From a virus, in IMG/VR virus record IMGVR_UViG_3300046002_010164, positions 1 through 36,171 of that record: a stretch of DNA of 36,171 nucleotides; one strand, 5' to 3'. How positions within the stretch are numbered: position 1 is the stretch's first letter; every line of letters starts with the position of its first letter. The notes under the pieces are model-generated. The model was not told where the DNA came from, did no database searches, and saw nothing but the letters and a program-made list of their open reading frames with translations. Shown in pieces: positions 17,923 through 26,118 of this stretch. A program made the translations under genes and the position numbers.

Positions 17923-18492
17923 TCAATTCGAATCGTTGGCGGTCAACGGAATGGCCAGGTAATTCCAGCCGTCGCGTGCGTCCAGAAGTCTGTAGGTGTG
18001 GCTATCGGGGTGATGTTCACCCGGGAAAAAGACCAACAGCCGGCCTTGAATGACATCTTTGATGCCTTCTACAACGGTAGATACCCGTGCCAGCCCAAAC
18101 AGACTTCCAACCCCCAGCAACGCCACGACGGTGTTGTTGTCGGATGCATGTTGTATCTGCTGCTTGAGCTGATCAATCAACTCATTGACGAATAGCGTCA
18201 ATTCGCCTGTTTGGTAACCGGCTAAGTCTTCAGGGGATTCAAAGTAGGCGTCGCGGTACTCTTGCTTCGCCATCCATTCTGGAAAGGCGTTGGTCACATC
18301 AATCAACAACCATTTCTTTTGGGCTTGTTGAGTGGCCAGCTGGAATTCACCAACATTCGCTCGCAGGCGCAGTTCATCAGTCTTGTCATAGACCGCAAAG
18401 ATGACACGCTGAATGCCAGCTATACCCTCTTGCCAAGGCACGCTGAGGTGCTGTTTGTAGGTGGCGGCCAGCTTGCTGACTTTAGAGCTCAT
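17923..18492 (-). CDS. brxB: BREX protein BrxB (DUF1788)
   Basis: 189 residues. The C-terminal part matches the DUF1788/BrxB signature: GVGSLFGLARVS, then GRLLVFFPGEHH and YRLLDARDGWNYLAIP. It is a core cytoplasmic BREX protein without a known enzymatic activity. The ATG at 18492 overlaps the end of the upstream BrxA-like gene by 11 bases, with an AGGA ribosome binding site inside that gene. The protein length is normal and no defect is seen. Confidence 0.92.
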   Translation of the reverse strand: MSSKVSKLAATYKQHLSVPWQEGIAGIQRVIFAVYDKTDELRLRANVGEFQLATQQAQKKWLLIDVTNAFPEWMAKQEYRDAYFESPEDLAGYQTGELTLFVNELIDQLKQQIQHASDNNTVVALLGVGSLFGLARVSTVVEGIKDVIQGRLLVFFPGEHHPDSHTYRLLDARDGWNYLAIPLTANDSN

Positions 18493-19465
18493 GGGCTAGT
18501 TCCTGGCGAATTTGATCCTCTGTGGGGGTCAAGCTGTCTGAAAAACGCACTTCTTTGACGCCCCCAGCATTGAGAAAAACGATCAGCCCCCGGTGATAAG
18601 CAGCATTCGTCAGCGATTCAATGTCTTGTTCTGAGCCGGGAATGAGCTTGCACCAACTGGAAGTAAACAGGCGCTGACCAGACATACCTTGCAAGTGCCC
18701 CATGAATAAGCACATGGCCACGTTGGCTGGCGTGATGACTGGCTGAGAGCGTGTTTTGCGATTGCGACCTGCCAAATACCCAGCAAATGTCCAAGTGCCA
18801 TTGACGTTTTGAGCGAATGATTTCAAGGAAGCCGGGCTGAAGCGGTCTGGGTGGGTCTGCACCAAAAGCGCTTCAAGGTCTTCACGACTCACATGCTGGC
18901 CATCATGTTTTTGCAAAATGAATTCTTGAGTACCAGCCAACAATGGATCTCTGGCAAGGGCCACGGTCAATGCCAACACGGGCTGAGCTTGCTCGTCGGC
19001 TGCCCACAGGCGGCGAAACATTCGGAACAAAGGGAATTTGGGGTCCAGTCCATACAAGGTCACCAGATGCCTGTATGCGAGTTCTCTCGCCTTTTTGGTG
19101 GGTTTGCCCAGTACATTCAAATCGATAACTTGATGGGCGTACTCAGGTTCATTGGCCTCTTGCGGAACCGCGGCAAGCAGCACCTTCAAGTCGTCCAGCA
19201 TCATGGTCCGGGCAGCGTGCGGGCCATTTTTCCCAAACCGGAAACCGTATTGGGTGAGCAGATCATTGCGACGGTCAGACATGCGGCTATTGCTTATTCG
19301 TAGAAAACATAAATTGTCTGTGAGCTTACCTGAGGAAAATCCAATCTTGTAGGAAGAAATGCCCTTAACTTCAGAGGCTTCGACGGTTTGAGGCTGAGAC
19401 AATTTGCAAAACCCAAAGCATCTCAAGTTACTTCTTTCATATTGCTTTACCCCACCATCGCCCAC
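18482..19465 (-). CDS. BrxA-like first gene of the BREX operon (start uncertain)
   Basis: Frame open for 327 codons from a GTG at 19465. The first 33 or so residues read as non-protein (cysteine-rich, no pattern). Credible sequence begins near ISSYKIGFSSGKL, which resembles the start of DUF1819/BrxA proteins. Candidate starts are GTG 19465 (GGAG only 2 bases away), TTG 19402 (no good ribosome site), an ATT preceded by AAGGG just before SSYKIGF, and ATG 19282 at MSDRRNDLL. The body is helical and looks like a winged-helix protein (NVNGTWTFAGYLAGRNRKTR; ESLTNAAYHRGLIVFLNAGG). Position before brxB fits BrxA, a DNA-binding protein in studied systems, but it is longer than the roughly 200-residue E. 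coli type and the family match is partial. Confidence 0.7.
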   Translation of the reverse strand: MGDGGVKQYERSNLRCFGFCKLSQPQTVEASEVKGISSYKIGFSSGKLTDNLCFLRISNSRMSDRRNDLLTQYGFRFGKNGPHAARTMMLDDLKVLLAAVPQEANEPEYAHQVIDLNVLGKPTKKARELAYRHLVTLYGLDPKFPLFRMFRRLWAADEQAQPVLALTVALARDPLLAGTQEFILQKHDGQHVSREDLEALLVQTHPDRFSPASLKSFAQNVNGTWTFAGYLAGRNRKTRSQPVITPANVAMCLFMGHLQGMSGQRLFTSSWCKLIPGSEQDIESLTNAAYHRGLIVFLNAGGVKEVRFSDSLTPTEDQIRQELAHEL

Positions 19466-19665
19466 ATCTCCAACGGCGACACGCCAATTGCTCCTCTTGC
19501 CCGTGCCTGAGCGAGTAAGTCACGGTCTTCGGTGACAGCATCTTGACTCTGAGTGGGTATTCATCATGGGTTATGAGCAAGAGGGTGCTTTTTGATGGCT
19601 ATTTTGGCTGCGGTCTGATGTATATCCGGGAAACCGATTGAGGTGACGGTAAATCAAGCATTCAT
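19447..19665 (-). pseudogene. Remnant of a small gene, possibly a PIN-like toxin, just upstream of BREX
   Basis: From an ATG at 19665, preceded by AAAGGGA, one frame runs to a TAA at 19447 but is broken by TGA after codon 3 and by two adjacent TGA codons in the middle. The segment after those stops is convincingly protein-like (QDAVTEDRDLLAQARARGAI then SPLEMWAMVG) and resembles the C-terminus of PIN-domain toxins, where a T-E-D-R-D-L type motif carries an active-site acid. It overlaps the most upstream candidate start of the BrxA-like gene. The family assignment is tentative; decay of a toxin-antitoxin module next to a defence island would be ordinary. Confidence 0.35.
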
Positions 19666-20256
19666 GAGGATGTCCCTTTAAATCTCAGGAGAACTGAGCC
19701 CATGAACGTCGCTTAACCTTTGAGCTGAACTTCTTGGGAGAAATTCAAGCCCCCCAAGGGCCAACATGCTCCATCTCTGTTTTGTGCTGAGGGCACAACG
19801 GCTGGCCAAAGGTCAGGAATTTTTTGTACATGGGCACTTCAAAGCCGCAGCTTTTCCAACGTGCACGGGGTCGTGGGACAGAAATCTTTCGGACATGGTG
19901 GACCTTCAATTGACCATGCGGATAGGCAATTAAGCAATTGCACTGTTGCAAGCAGCCACGCCTCGCGGTTTGAGAAAGCAGTCATGGTGGTCTTCCAAAT
20001 AATCAAAAAACCATGGTGCAACATCAGAGGCTCGCGCCAAGAGCCCACCGAACTGTTCAAAAACCCAGGGACGTGGTCTATTCTCTTTCCACCAAACTCA
20101 ACACCCGTGCATGCAGCCCCATATGGCTTAAGAGTGCAATTTCTGCCATCTGAACAGTTGAGACAACTTTTCACTGTTCACCTGAACAGCCGCGCAGGCT
20201 CTCACCCTGAGCCTCGATCCTGACAACATCAGGGCCCTGACAAACCCAAGGAGCCC
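19666..20256. other. Intergenic stretch without a supported gene
   Basis: About 590 bases between the BREX operon (leftward) and the VWA gene (rightward). Overlapping ORFs of 68-120 codons exist on both strands, but none has a family motif or a good ribosome binding site. The most protein-like is a minus-strand frame ending at 19745 (RWKSCGFEVPMYKKFLTFG then CPQHKTEME), perhaps the tail of a decayed Cys/His-containing protein. The stretch should hold the promoters of both flanking transcription units; I could not pick out convincing -35/-10 pairs. Confidence 0.4.
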
Positions 20257-21579
20257 ATGATGACCCAACCGACGATTGTTTTTTCCCCGCTGCAAGCGGG
20301 TGTGCCTGCAGCAGGCGGTGCGCTGGAGGTGCTGGTTCGGGTGCAAGCGCCAGACCGGCCTGCGAATCTGGCGGCAACTCATTTGCCCAAACGCCTGGCT
20401 TTGGTGGTGGACCGCTCGGGCAGCATGAACGGCCAACCACTGCAAGAGGCTCTGCGCTGCGTGACGCACATTGCCAGCCACCTGACGCCGCAAGACGCTA
20501 TGGCGTTGGTGGTCTACGACGACAAGGTGGACACGCTGCTGCCTTTGCAGCCCATGCGTTCGGCCGATGCGGTGGCCAAGGCGTTAGCCGGTGTGCAAGC
20601 AGGGGGCATGACCGACCTGCATGGCGGCTGGCTGGCCGGTGCCCAGCAGCTGGAAGGCGGCACAGACCAGACGGTTTCGCGGGTGATTTTGTTGTCCGAT
20701 GGACAGGCCAACCACGGCGAGACCGATTTGTCGGTGATCGAGGCGCAGTGCCGCGAGTGGCTGGGCCGGGGCGTGAGTACCACCACGGTGGGTTTGGGGC
20801 GCGGTTTCAATGAAGATTTGATGATCGGCATGGCCCGTGCAGGCGGCGGGCAAAACTATTACGGCCAGACGGCCGCCGACCTGTACGACAGTTTTGACGA
20901 AGAACTGGCTTTGCTGCAGGCCATGTACCTGCGGCAAGTCGAGCTCAAACTGTTGCCCGCGCCGGGGGTGATTGTGGAGATGATCAGCCCTGCCCAGCAG
21001 CTGACCGATGGCAGTTGGCGCATGACCGATCTGGCTTGGGGGGCCGAGGCTTGGGTGGCGGTGCGCCTGCACTTGAGCCCCAGCTCTGCAGATACGACCA
21101 GGGACGTGTTGGCCGCCAACGTGAGCGGCACCGCACTGGATGGCAACCAGATGCAGGCCCATGCGCCTGTCCTGCAACTACCGGTACTGGATACAGCCGC
21201 GTTGCAAGCCATGCCACGCAACGAGACGACCTATACCCGGCTGGAAGAGCTGGCCTTTGCCAAAGCATCTGAGCACTTGCGCCAATTGGCCAAAGATGGC
21301 GACCGCAACGCCACGCACAGGGCATTGGATGTGCTGGAAAAGCGCTTTGGGCACCACCCCTGGCTCAACGCCAAGATTGAGCAACTGCGTCAGTTGGCTG
21401 ACCAAGATTCCGAAATGATGGCCAAAGAGGTGCGCTACTCCATGATGCGCATGTCACGTCGCTTGGCCTCCAAAGAAGAGATGGCCTTTGAAAGCGATGA
21501 GACCCACATCAGCGAGTCGGTCATGCCGTCTTTCTTGCGCAAGAAGGTCAGCGAGGGCAAGGGGAAAAAACAGGACTGA
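20257..21579 (+). CDS. VWA-domain protein
   Basis: 440 residues. The von Willebrand factor type A domain spans about residues 45-225, with an intact metal-ion-dependent adhesion site: DRSGSMNG (DxSxS), the threonine of GGMTDLHGG and the aspartate of LLSDGQANHG. The C-terminal half has a beta-rich segment followed by a helical, charged tail (YSMMRMSRRLASKEEM). There is no signal peptide or membrane segment, so it is probably cytoplasmic. AAGGAG lies a few bases before the paired ATG ATG start. VWA proteins of this layout usually act as metal-dependent protein-binding modules; no partner ATPase (for example MoxR) lies next to it. It is divergent from the BREX operon and not obviously part of it. 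Confidence 0.85.
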   Translation: MMTQPTIVFSPLQAGVPAAGGALEVLVRVQAPDRPANLAATHLPKRLALVVDRSGSMNGQPLQEALRCVTHIASHLTPQDAMALVVYDDKVDTLLPLQPMRSADAVAKALAGVQAGGMTDLHGGWLAGAQQLEGGTDQTVSRVILLSDGQANHGETDLSVIEAQCREWLGRGVSTTTVGLGRGFNEDLMIGMARAGGGQNYYGQTAADLYDSFDEELALLQAMYLRQVELKLLPAPGVIVEMISPAQQLTDGSWRMTDLAWGAEAWVAVRLHLSPSSADTTRDVLAANVSGTALDGNQMQAHAPVLQLPVLDTAALQAMPRNETTYTRLEELAFAKASEHLRQLAKDGDRNATHRALDVLEKRFGHHPWLNAKIEQLRQLADQDSEMMAKEVRYSMMRMSRRLASKEEMAFESDETHISESVMPSFLRKKVSEGKGKKQD

Positions 21580-21864
21580 GCAGGTTTAGTCATCCAGAGC
21601 CCGTGGTCATGTTGGATTTGCCAATCACGGTAAATGGACGTCCCGGGCCCTATCTCATTTGCTTAGTCATTTTTCGACACACCTGTTATTGAGAGAGACT
21701 TTGACGCGTGCCAAAAGAAAAAGTTGGAGGGGCTCCGGCAGACCTGATCGGCGAATTCAGTCGGGCAGCGATGCAGACAATGGATAGCAGCGAATAAGCC
21801 TGTGGCGCGTTTTTGAACTCCCGATTCAAAAATACTGGAAAAGGACAACAGTGATGGCCATCGG

Positions 21865-22356
21865 CTAATGCTGCCGCCTGAATGCCGATGGCTCCACGGG
21901 GTCTGTGTCTCTCCAAAGACCTAGGCGTTGGCTGCGTGCTTGTATTTCAGCGCGGTCATACAGATCTCTGTCCTCTGCTGATTGCTCCCCCTGGAAGTCC
22001 TTGTAATGCCAAGCCATGCCGCGCTTGACTTGCTCTAGGCATGCGTCCAAGCCGCCGACCATGACTTGTCCAACTGTTCTGCCGTAACGGTCCTTTTTGG
22101 CCCAAAGCACTTGAACGTTTTTCCTGTAGACCAATGCCGACAGGGACTCTTTGGACCTTTGGCCGTAAGCCTGAGCCTTTTCTGGGGCGTCAATGCCTTG
22201 GAGCCTGATCTTGTGCTGATGTTTGTCGGCGTCCAGCACCGTGATGCTGTCGCCGTCTGATACCCCAACGACCAGGGCTTGCAAAACTTCGGCGGCATTG
22301 GCGTTGCCTACAAACAAACACAACAGCAACAACATCAATGACAAAAATCTCTTCAT
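21865..22356 (-). CDS. Secreted thermonuclease (SNase fold)
   Basis: 163 residues with a cleavable signal peptide (MKRFLSLMLLLLCLFVGNANA, cut after NANA). The mature part is a staphylococcal-nuclease homologue: SDGDSITVL provides the first metal-ligand Asp, IRLQGIDAPE carries the catalytic Arg and Glu, and DRYGRTVG the second catalytic Arg. It should be an active calcium-dependent endonuclease for DNA and RNA in the periplasm or outside. GAAGA precedes the ATG. It stands alone and faces away from the neighbouring repeat-containing spacer. Confidence 0.92.
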   Translation of the reverse strand: MKRFLSLMLLLLCLFVGNANAAEVLQALVVGVSDGDSITVLDADKHQHKIRLQGIDAPEKAQAYGQRSKESLSALVYRKNVQVLWAKKDRYGRTVGQVMVGGLDACLEQVKRGMAWHYKDFQGEQSAEDRDLYDRAEIQARSQRLGLWRDTDPVEPSAFRRQH

Positions 22357-22672
22357 TCTTCGAGTTTGTCACAGGCATCGTCACTTTTGATAATTTTGAC
22401 TATTTGATCTATGGACTTTGGCTAAATCACTCTCCGCGTGAGCTTGGTGTGTCAGAACTAGATCTGGATCTTGCAAATGTTGGTACCCGAAGGAGCAATC
22501 CGTTGTACGGGTGGCACCCCGCGCTCGCGGCAATGTCGCCGCAACCGCAGACTCCAACGACAACGAATCAGCCAGCCAAACGCCCCGGATCAGGTCCGCA
22601 ATGACATGGCCAAGCTCAAGTCGTCCGGCGTGTCGTACTTCGCCACCGGGAACATCCACACCCATTGACGGT
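22357..22672. other. Spacer with gene debris
   Basis: About 316 bases upstream of the thermonuclease gene. It should hold that gene's promoter on the minus strand. Short competing ORFs on both strands (for example MAKLKSSGVSYFATGN reading rightward near 22605) have no recognisable family and run into the 57-base repeat copy, so I read this as degraded coding sequence from a relative of the large lipoprotein gene or its neighbour. Confidence 0.35.
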
Positions 22673-22729
22673 TATCTGTACTTTGTGCTGGGTAACGGGC
22701 TGTCGGTTTATTGAGTGGGGTTGTGATGG
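22673..22729 (+). repeat. 57-base direct repeat, copy 1 (3' end of a lipoprotein gene)
   Basis: This stretch matches 28434-28490, the last codons and stop of the 766-residue lipoprotein gene, with about six mismatches. Here it encodes YLYFVLGNGLSVY followed by TGA, against YLYFVLGNGQTVYRVGL in the intact gene. The match ends immediately before the stop codon of the next minus-strand gene. It is a fragment of a paralogous gene or of a rearranged copy. Confidence 0.75.
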
Positions 22730-23077
22730 TCAGACCTGAGTGCTCGCCGTCGTGACACGTTGACGGCATTCGAATTCTGGCTGCCCTATTCGCTCAAGTG
22801 CTGCCATGAATGCTGGAGCATCGGTGATGCGTGCTGCTAGCGGGGTTGCTCGTGTGACCCATTCTTTTGTTTTGGGGTTAATGCCCAATGGCAGCAAGCG
22901 TGGCAGCAAGCTGCGAACCGCTGAATCCACAGCACTTCGTGTGTCGTCTGACAACTTGATCGCGCCATAAGAAGCGGGTGCTCCCAGCGGTGATTGAAAC
23001 AGCGGTAGGCTGTAAGTCAGCCAACCCGTTTCAGACATCCACAGACTCAAAGTGCATCCATCGCAGTCAAACAACAT
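22730..23077 (-). CDS. Hypothetical protein divergent from umuC
   Basis: 115 residues from the ATG at 23077. A TTG at 23083 and an ATG at 23038 ([14 protein letters not shown]) are also possible, and none has a strong ribosome binding site. The composition is protein-like throughout, with an N-terminal cysteine-containing stretch ([12 protein letters not shown]) and a helical C-terminus ([15 protein letters not shown]). I do not recognise the family. Its start is about 50 bases from the LexA box upstream of umuC, so it may be co-regulated by the SOS response. Its stop abuts the 57-base repeat. Confidence 0.5.
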   Translation of the reverse strand: MLFDCDGCTLSLWMSETGWLTYSLPLFQSPLGAPASYGAIKLSDDTRSAVDSAVRSLLPRLLPLGINPKTKEWVTRATPLAARITDAPAFMAALERIGQPEFECRQRVTTASTQV

Positions 23078-23128
23078 GCACAAAGAACACCATCAGGGCA
23101 ATCAAAGCCATTGATTTCGTCCGATATA

Positions 23129-23144
23129 CTGGTTTTTTGTACAG
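23129..23144 (+). promoter_or_regulatory. LexA (SOS) box
   Basis: The 16 bases CTGGTTTTTTGTACAG fit CTG-N10-CAG, with flanking TA on the left and TTTA on the right like the extended consensus. It ends 10 bases before the umuC ATG, so bound LexA would block transcription start or elongation at this gene, and perhaps also the divergent small gene. Confidence 0.85.
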
Positions 23145-23154
23145 TTTATTTCTC

Positions 23155-24453
23155 ATGCTCGCCCTCATCGACGGCAACAACTTCTACGTCTCCTGCGAAC
23201 GCGTCTTCCAGCCTTGGCTGCAAGGCCGGCCGGTGGTTGTGCTGTCCAACAACGACGGCTGCGCCATTGCCCGCAGTGACGAGGCCAAGGCCCTGGGCAT
23301 CAAGATGGGCGCGCCTTACTTCCAGCTGCGCGAGCTCGAGCGCGACGCCGGCCTGATCGCCCTGTCGGCCAACTTCGCCCTCTATGGCGACATGAGCCAC
23401 CGCATGATGAGCCTGGCCGCAGGCCTGGGCCACAAGCAAGAGGTCTACTCCATCGACGAAAGCTTTGTCGACCTGAGCGGCATCCGAGGCGACCTGGTGC
23501 GCCGCGCCCGCACCATCCGCAAACGCATCCACCAATGGATCGGCATCCCGACCTGCATCGGCATCGGCCCCACCAAAACCCTCGCCAAACTGGCCAACGC
23601 CATCGCCAAAAGCGCCGAACGCAAACCCGGCAGCTACCCGGCCCAACACGCCCAAATCTGCCACCTGGGCGCGTGCACCCCCGAAGAACTGCAGGCCCTG
23701 CTGCAGGCCACCGAAGTGGGCGACGTCTGGGGCGTGGGCCGCAAGATCGGGGCCCAGCTGCGCGAAAACGGCATCCACACCGCGCTCGATCTGCAACGCA
23801 TGAGCCCGGCCGCAGCGAAAGCGGGCTGGTCGGTGGTGCTGGAAAAAACCGTGCGCGAACTCAACGGCACGCCCTGCATCGAGTTCGAAGACGAGCCCCC
23901 GCCCAAACAACAAATCGCCTGCACCCGCAGCTTTGGCCACCCGGTGACCGAGCTGATCGAACTGCAAGAAGCCATCACCGAATTTGCCTGCCGCGCCGCC
24001 GAAAAACTGCGCAAACAAGGCAGCCACACGGGCCAAATCATGGCCTTCATCCGCACCAGCCCCTTCCGGCAACAAGACCCGCAATACAGCCGCAGCGCAA
24101 GCATCCCCCTGCCCAGCCCCACCAGCGACAGCGCCCACATCACCCAAGCGGCCAACGCCATCGTCAAACGCATCTACAAAGACGGCTACAAATACGCCAA
24201 AGCAGGCGTGATGCTGATGGACCTGCAGCCCGCCACCCGCGAACAACTGACGCTGGACTTTGACGAAACCATGCCCGAAAACCGCGTGCGCCTGATGCTG
24301 GCCATGGACCAGCTGAACCAGCGCTATGGGCGTGGGACGCTGAAGCTGGCCAGTGCGGGGGCACCGAAGGCGATGAAGCTGTGGGCGATGCGCCAGGAAC
24401 TTTTGTCGTCGGGGTTTACGACGGATTGGCGGGGGTTGGCGGTGGTGGGGTGA
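23155..24453 (+). CDS. umuC: Error-prone DNA polymerase V catalytic subunit UmuC
   Basis: 432 residues, standard for UmuC. The Y-family polymerase palm shows [16 protein letters not shown] at the start and [12 protein letters not shown] near residue 100, which together give the catalytic acids. Helix-hairpin-helix and little-finger regions follow, and the C-terminal DUF4113 tail is present ([24 protein letters not shown]). It performs translesion synthesis on damaged DNA. The frame is open upstream to 22978, but the ATG at 23155 starts the conserved domain. It has no Shine-Dalgarno and lies 10 bases after a LexA box. No umuD gene precedes or follows it, although UmuC normally needs UmuD'; that partner would have to come from elsewhere in the genome. 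Confidence 0.95.
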   Translation: MLALIDGNNFYVSCERVFQPWLQGRPVVVLSNNDGCAIARSDEAKALGIKMGAPYFQLRELERDAGLIALSANFALYGDMSHRMMSLAAGLGHKQEVYSIDESFVDLSGIRGDLVRRARTIRKRIHQWIGIPTCIGIGPTKTLAKLANAIAKSAERKPGSYPAQHAQICHLGACTPEELQALLQATEVGDVWGVGRKIGAQLRENGIHTALDLQRMSPAAAKAGWSVVLEKTVRELNGTPCIEFEDEPPPKQQIACTRSFGHPVTELIELQEAITEFACRAAEKLRKQGSHTGQIMAFIRTSPFRQQDPQYSRSASIPLPSPTSDSAHITQAANAIVKRIYKDGYKYAKAGVMLMDLQPATREQLTLDFDETMPENRVRLMLAMDQLNQRYGRGTLKLASAGAPKAMKLWAMRQELLSSGFTTDWRGLAVVG

Positions 24454-24533
24454 TACACTTTCTTCGTTGGATCAAACCAATCGCCCGATTTAAGAACTTG
24501 CGGGGGCGCAAAAAACCGCTAAACGTCTCCAGC

Positions 24534-24594
24534 ACTCCTGGCCTTGCGTGCAGAAACGGACGTTTTCACTGTATGCAAGGCGCAGGAGTTTTTT
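24534..24594 (+). terminator. Long hairpin plus U-tract after umuC, overlapping the next gene's ribosome binding site
   Basis: Arms ACTCCTG-GCCTTGC-GTGCAG (24534-24553, with one G-G mismatch to the other side) and CTGTAT-GCAAGGC-G-CAGGAGT (24569-24589) pair over about 20 positions, with a short AAAC/GTTT extension in the loop. Six T residues follow, as in a rho-independent terminator. The 3' arm contains AGGAG, correctly spaced for the ATG at 24596, so the same structure would hide the ribosome binding site of the following gene. Confidence 0.7.
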
Positions 24595-24595
24595 C

Positions 24596-24823
24596 ATGGC
24601 AAACGCCAACACACGCACCACCCTTTTCGACAACGGCGACTTCAGCCTGCATGCCCGGCTGAGCCCTGTCACTTCCCCCGAAGATGGCCATGCCCTGACC
24701 ATCACCAGCCAGCGTCAAGAGTCGCGCAATCCGCACGAAGAGCATGTCCGCTTTTTTGCCTGTCTGGATCGCGCAGGCCTGCAAAATCTGCAGCAACTGA
24801 TTGCTGTGGAGTTGGCGCGATGA
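24596..24823 (+). CDS. Small hypothetical protein
   Basis: 75 residues (MANANTRTTLFDNGDFSLHA to LIAVELAR). AGGAG lies 7 bases before the ATG, so this start is preferred over the upstream ATG at 24548. The pattern is beta-strand then helix, with no signal peptide, no membrane segment and no recognised family. Its ribosome binding site is in the 3' arm of a strong hairpin, which implies regulated or coupled translation. Its stop overlaps a 25-codon ORF as ATGA. Confidence 0.6.
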   Translation: MANANTRTTLFDNGDFSLHARLSPVTSPEDGHALTITSQRQESRNPHEEHVRFFACLDRAGLQNLQQLIAVELAR

Positions 24824-24897
24824 CACTTGAAATCAATCGCCAAAATTTATTGCAAGCGCTGATCCCCGCAGGGTCCAGCCTTGCCCAGCCCGCCTGA
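24820..24897 (+). CDS. Possible 25-residue coupled micro-ORF
   Basis: ATGA overlap with the preceding gene's stop, then MTLEINRQNLLQALIPAGSS and five more residues to TGA, 10 bases before the ADP-ribosylglycohydrolase start. It may only carry ribosomes towards the next gene. There is no family evidence. Confidence 0.25.
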   Translation: MTLEINRQNLLQALIPAGSSLAQPA

Positions 24898-24907
24898 AAG
24901 AACCACC

Positions 24908-25687
24908 ATGCTCGGCACCCTCATAGGCGATATCGTTGGCTCTGCCTACGAGTTCAGCCACTTCAAAGGCAAAGACTTTGCCCCGCTGTTTCACACCCAA
25001 GCCCGGTTCACGGATGACACGGTTTGCACGGTGGCGGTGGCCGATGCCCTGGTGAGGGGTGCTGACCCGCAAGCCACCCTGATCGACTGGTGCAAGCGCT
25101 ATGCCGAAAACGGCGGCTGGGGGAAACAATTCGCCTTCTGGTTTCTCGACGACAACCCCCAGCCCTACGGCAGCTGGGGCAACGGTGCTGCCATGCGCAT
25201 CGCACCCGTGGGCCTGATTGCCAGCACAGAAGCCGAAGTGCTCAACTGGTCTGACACCGTGAGCGCCATCACCCACAACCAACCCGACGCGATGCACAGT
25301 GCGCAAGCCGTGGCACTGGCCATCTTTTGGGCGCGGCGCAAAAACAGCGCCCAAAACATTGGCCAGCAATTGACCCAACGCTACGGCTACCCCCTGCACC
25401 TGACGCCCGACGACATCCGACCCAGCTACAAACGCACCGAAAAAGCCATCGACTCGGTGCCCCAAGCCATCAGCTGCGCGCTGCACTCGACCAGCTTTGA
25501 AGACGCGATTCGCAACGCTGTGTCACTGGGCGGCGACAGCGACACCATCGCTGCCATTGCGGGCGGCATTGCTGAAGCGCTGCACGGCATCCCGAACGAC
25601 ATCGCGGCGCAGGCTTGGGATTACCTGCCCAAAGACATGCAGGCGGTGATCAGTGCGCTTTACAAAGAAGTTGAAAGTCCAACATGA
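24908..25687 (+). CDS. ADP-ribosylglycohydrolase family protein (DraG fold)
   Basis: 259 residues from the ATG at 24908. The family's two magnesium-binding signatures are present: FTDDTV near residue 38 and GGDSDTIAAIAGG near 215, with GDIVGSAYEF at the N-terminus. Such enzymes remove ADP-ribose from proteins (arginine-linked in DraG) or nucleic acids, or cleave related compounds. No ADP-ribosyltransferase is seen nearby, so the substrate is open. GAAAGA lies 6 bases before the start. It overlaps the DUF3293 gene as ATGA, which indicates a two-gene unit. Confidence 0.92.
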   Translation: MLGTLIGDIVGSAYEFSHFKGKDFAPLFHTQARFTDDTVCTVAVADALVRGADPQATLIDWCKRYAENGGWGKQFAFWFLDDNPQPYGSWGNGAAMRIAPVGLIASTEAEVLNWSDTVSAITHNQPDAMHSAQAVALAIFWARRKNSAQNIGQQLTQRYGYPLHLTPDDIRPSYKRTEKAIDSVPQAISCALHSTSFEDAIRNAVSLGGDSDTIAAIAGGIAEALHGIPNDIAAQAWDYLPKDMQAVISALYKEVESPT

Positions 25688-26100
25688 ACGCCCTGCCTCT
25701 TGAATTGCTGCAAGCCTTTGCAGAGACCCACTACACCGTGCACCACGAACCTCCGTTCACCTTGCACATCGGCCAGCCCTGCCCGCCACTCAAAACCCTC
25801 ATGGCCGAGCACAACGCTTTGAGCGCGGCCTTCATCACTGCCTGGAACCCGTTCAGTCGCCAGCTGACAGACCCAGAAAACAAGACCCGCCAGGACGAGC
25901 TCAAAGCCACCCTCAAAAAACGTGGGCTGATCTGCATCGACGGTATTGGCCAACACCCCAGCAACAACTGGCCGGGCGAGGACAGCGTGTTGGTTTTGGG
26001 CTTGGATCTGGAAGCGGCCAAGTCACTGGCCAGGCATTACGAGCAACATGCGTTTGTGTGGGCTGGGGACTATGGCCCGCCCCAATTGGTGCAGCCCTGA
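25684..26100 (+). CDS. DUF3293 domain protein
   Basis: 138 residues. The family pattern is present: FITAWNPFSR near residue 56, then a glutamate/asparagine pair (PENKTRQDEL), and WPGEDSVLVLGLDLEAAKSL. The function of DUF3293 is unknown. The start codon overlaps the stop of the ADP-ribosylglycohydrolase gene (ATGA), so translation is coupled; a shared pathway is possible but unproven. It is cytoplasmic, with no signal peptide. Confidence 0.85.
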   Translation: MNALPLELLQAFAETHYTVHHEPPFTLHIGQPCPPLKTLMAEHNALSAAFITAWNPFSRQLTDPENKTRQDELKATLKKRGLICIDGIGQHPSNNWPGEDSVLVLGLDLEAAKSLARHYEQHAFVWAGDYGPPQLVQP

Positions 26101-26118
26101 AAGGATCAATCGGCCGAC

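Noticed and set aside
19839-20223. Overlapping ORFs of 111 and 120 codons on opposite strands
   Set aside because: Neither has a recognisable motif or convincing ribosome site, and they compete for the same bases.
23146-24246. 366-codon minus-strand ORF opposite umuC
   Set aside because: Composition is Gly/Ala/Asp-rich, as expected from antisense of a high-GC coding gene; umuC on the plus strand is unmistakable.
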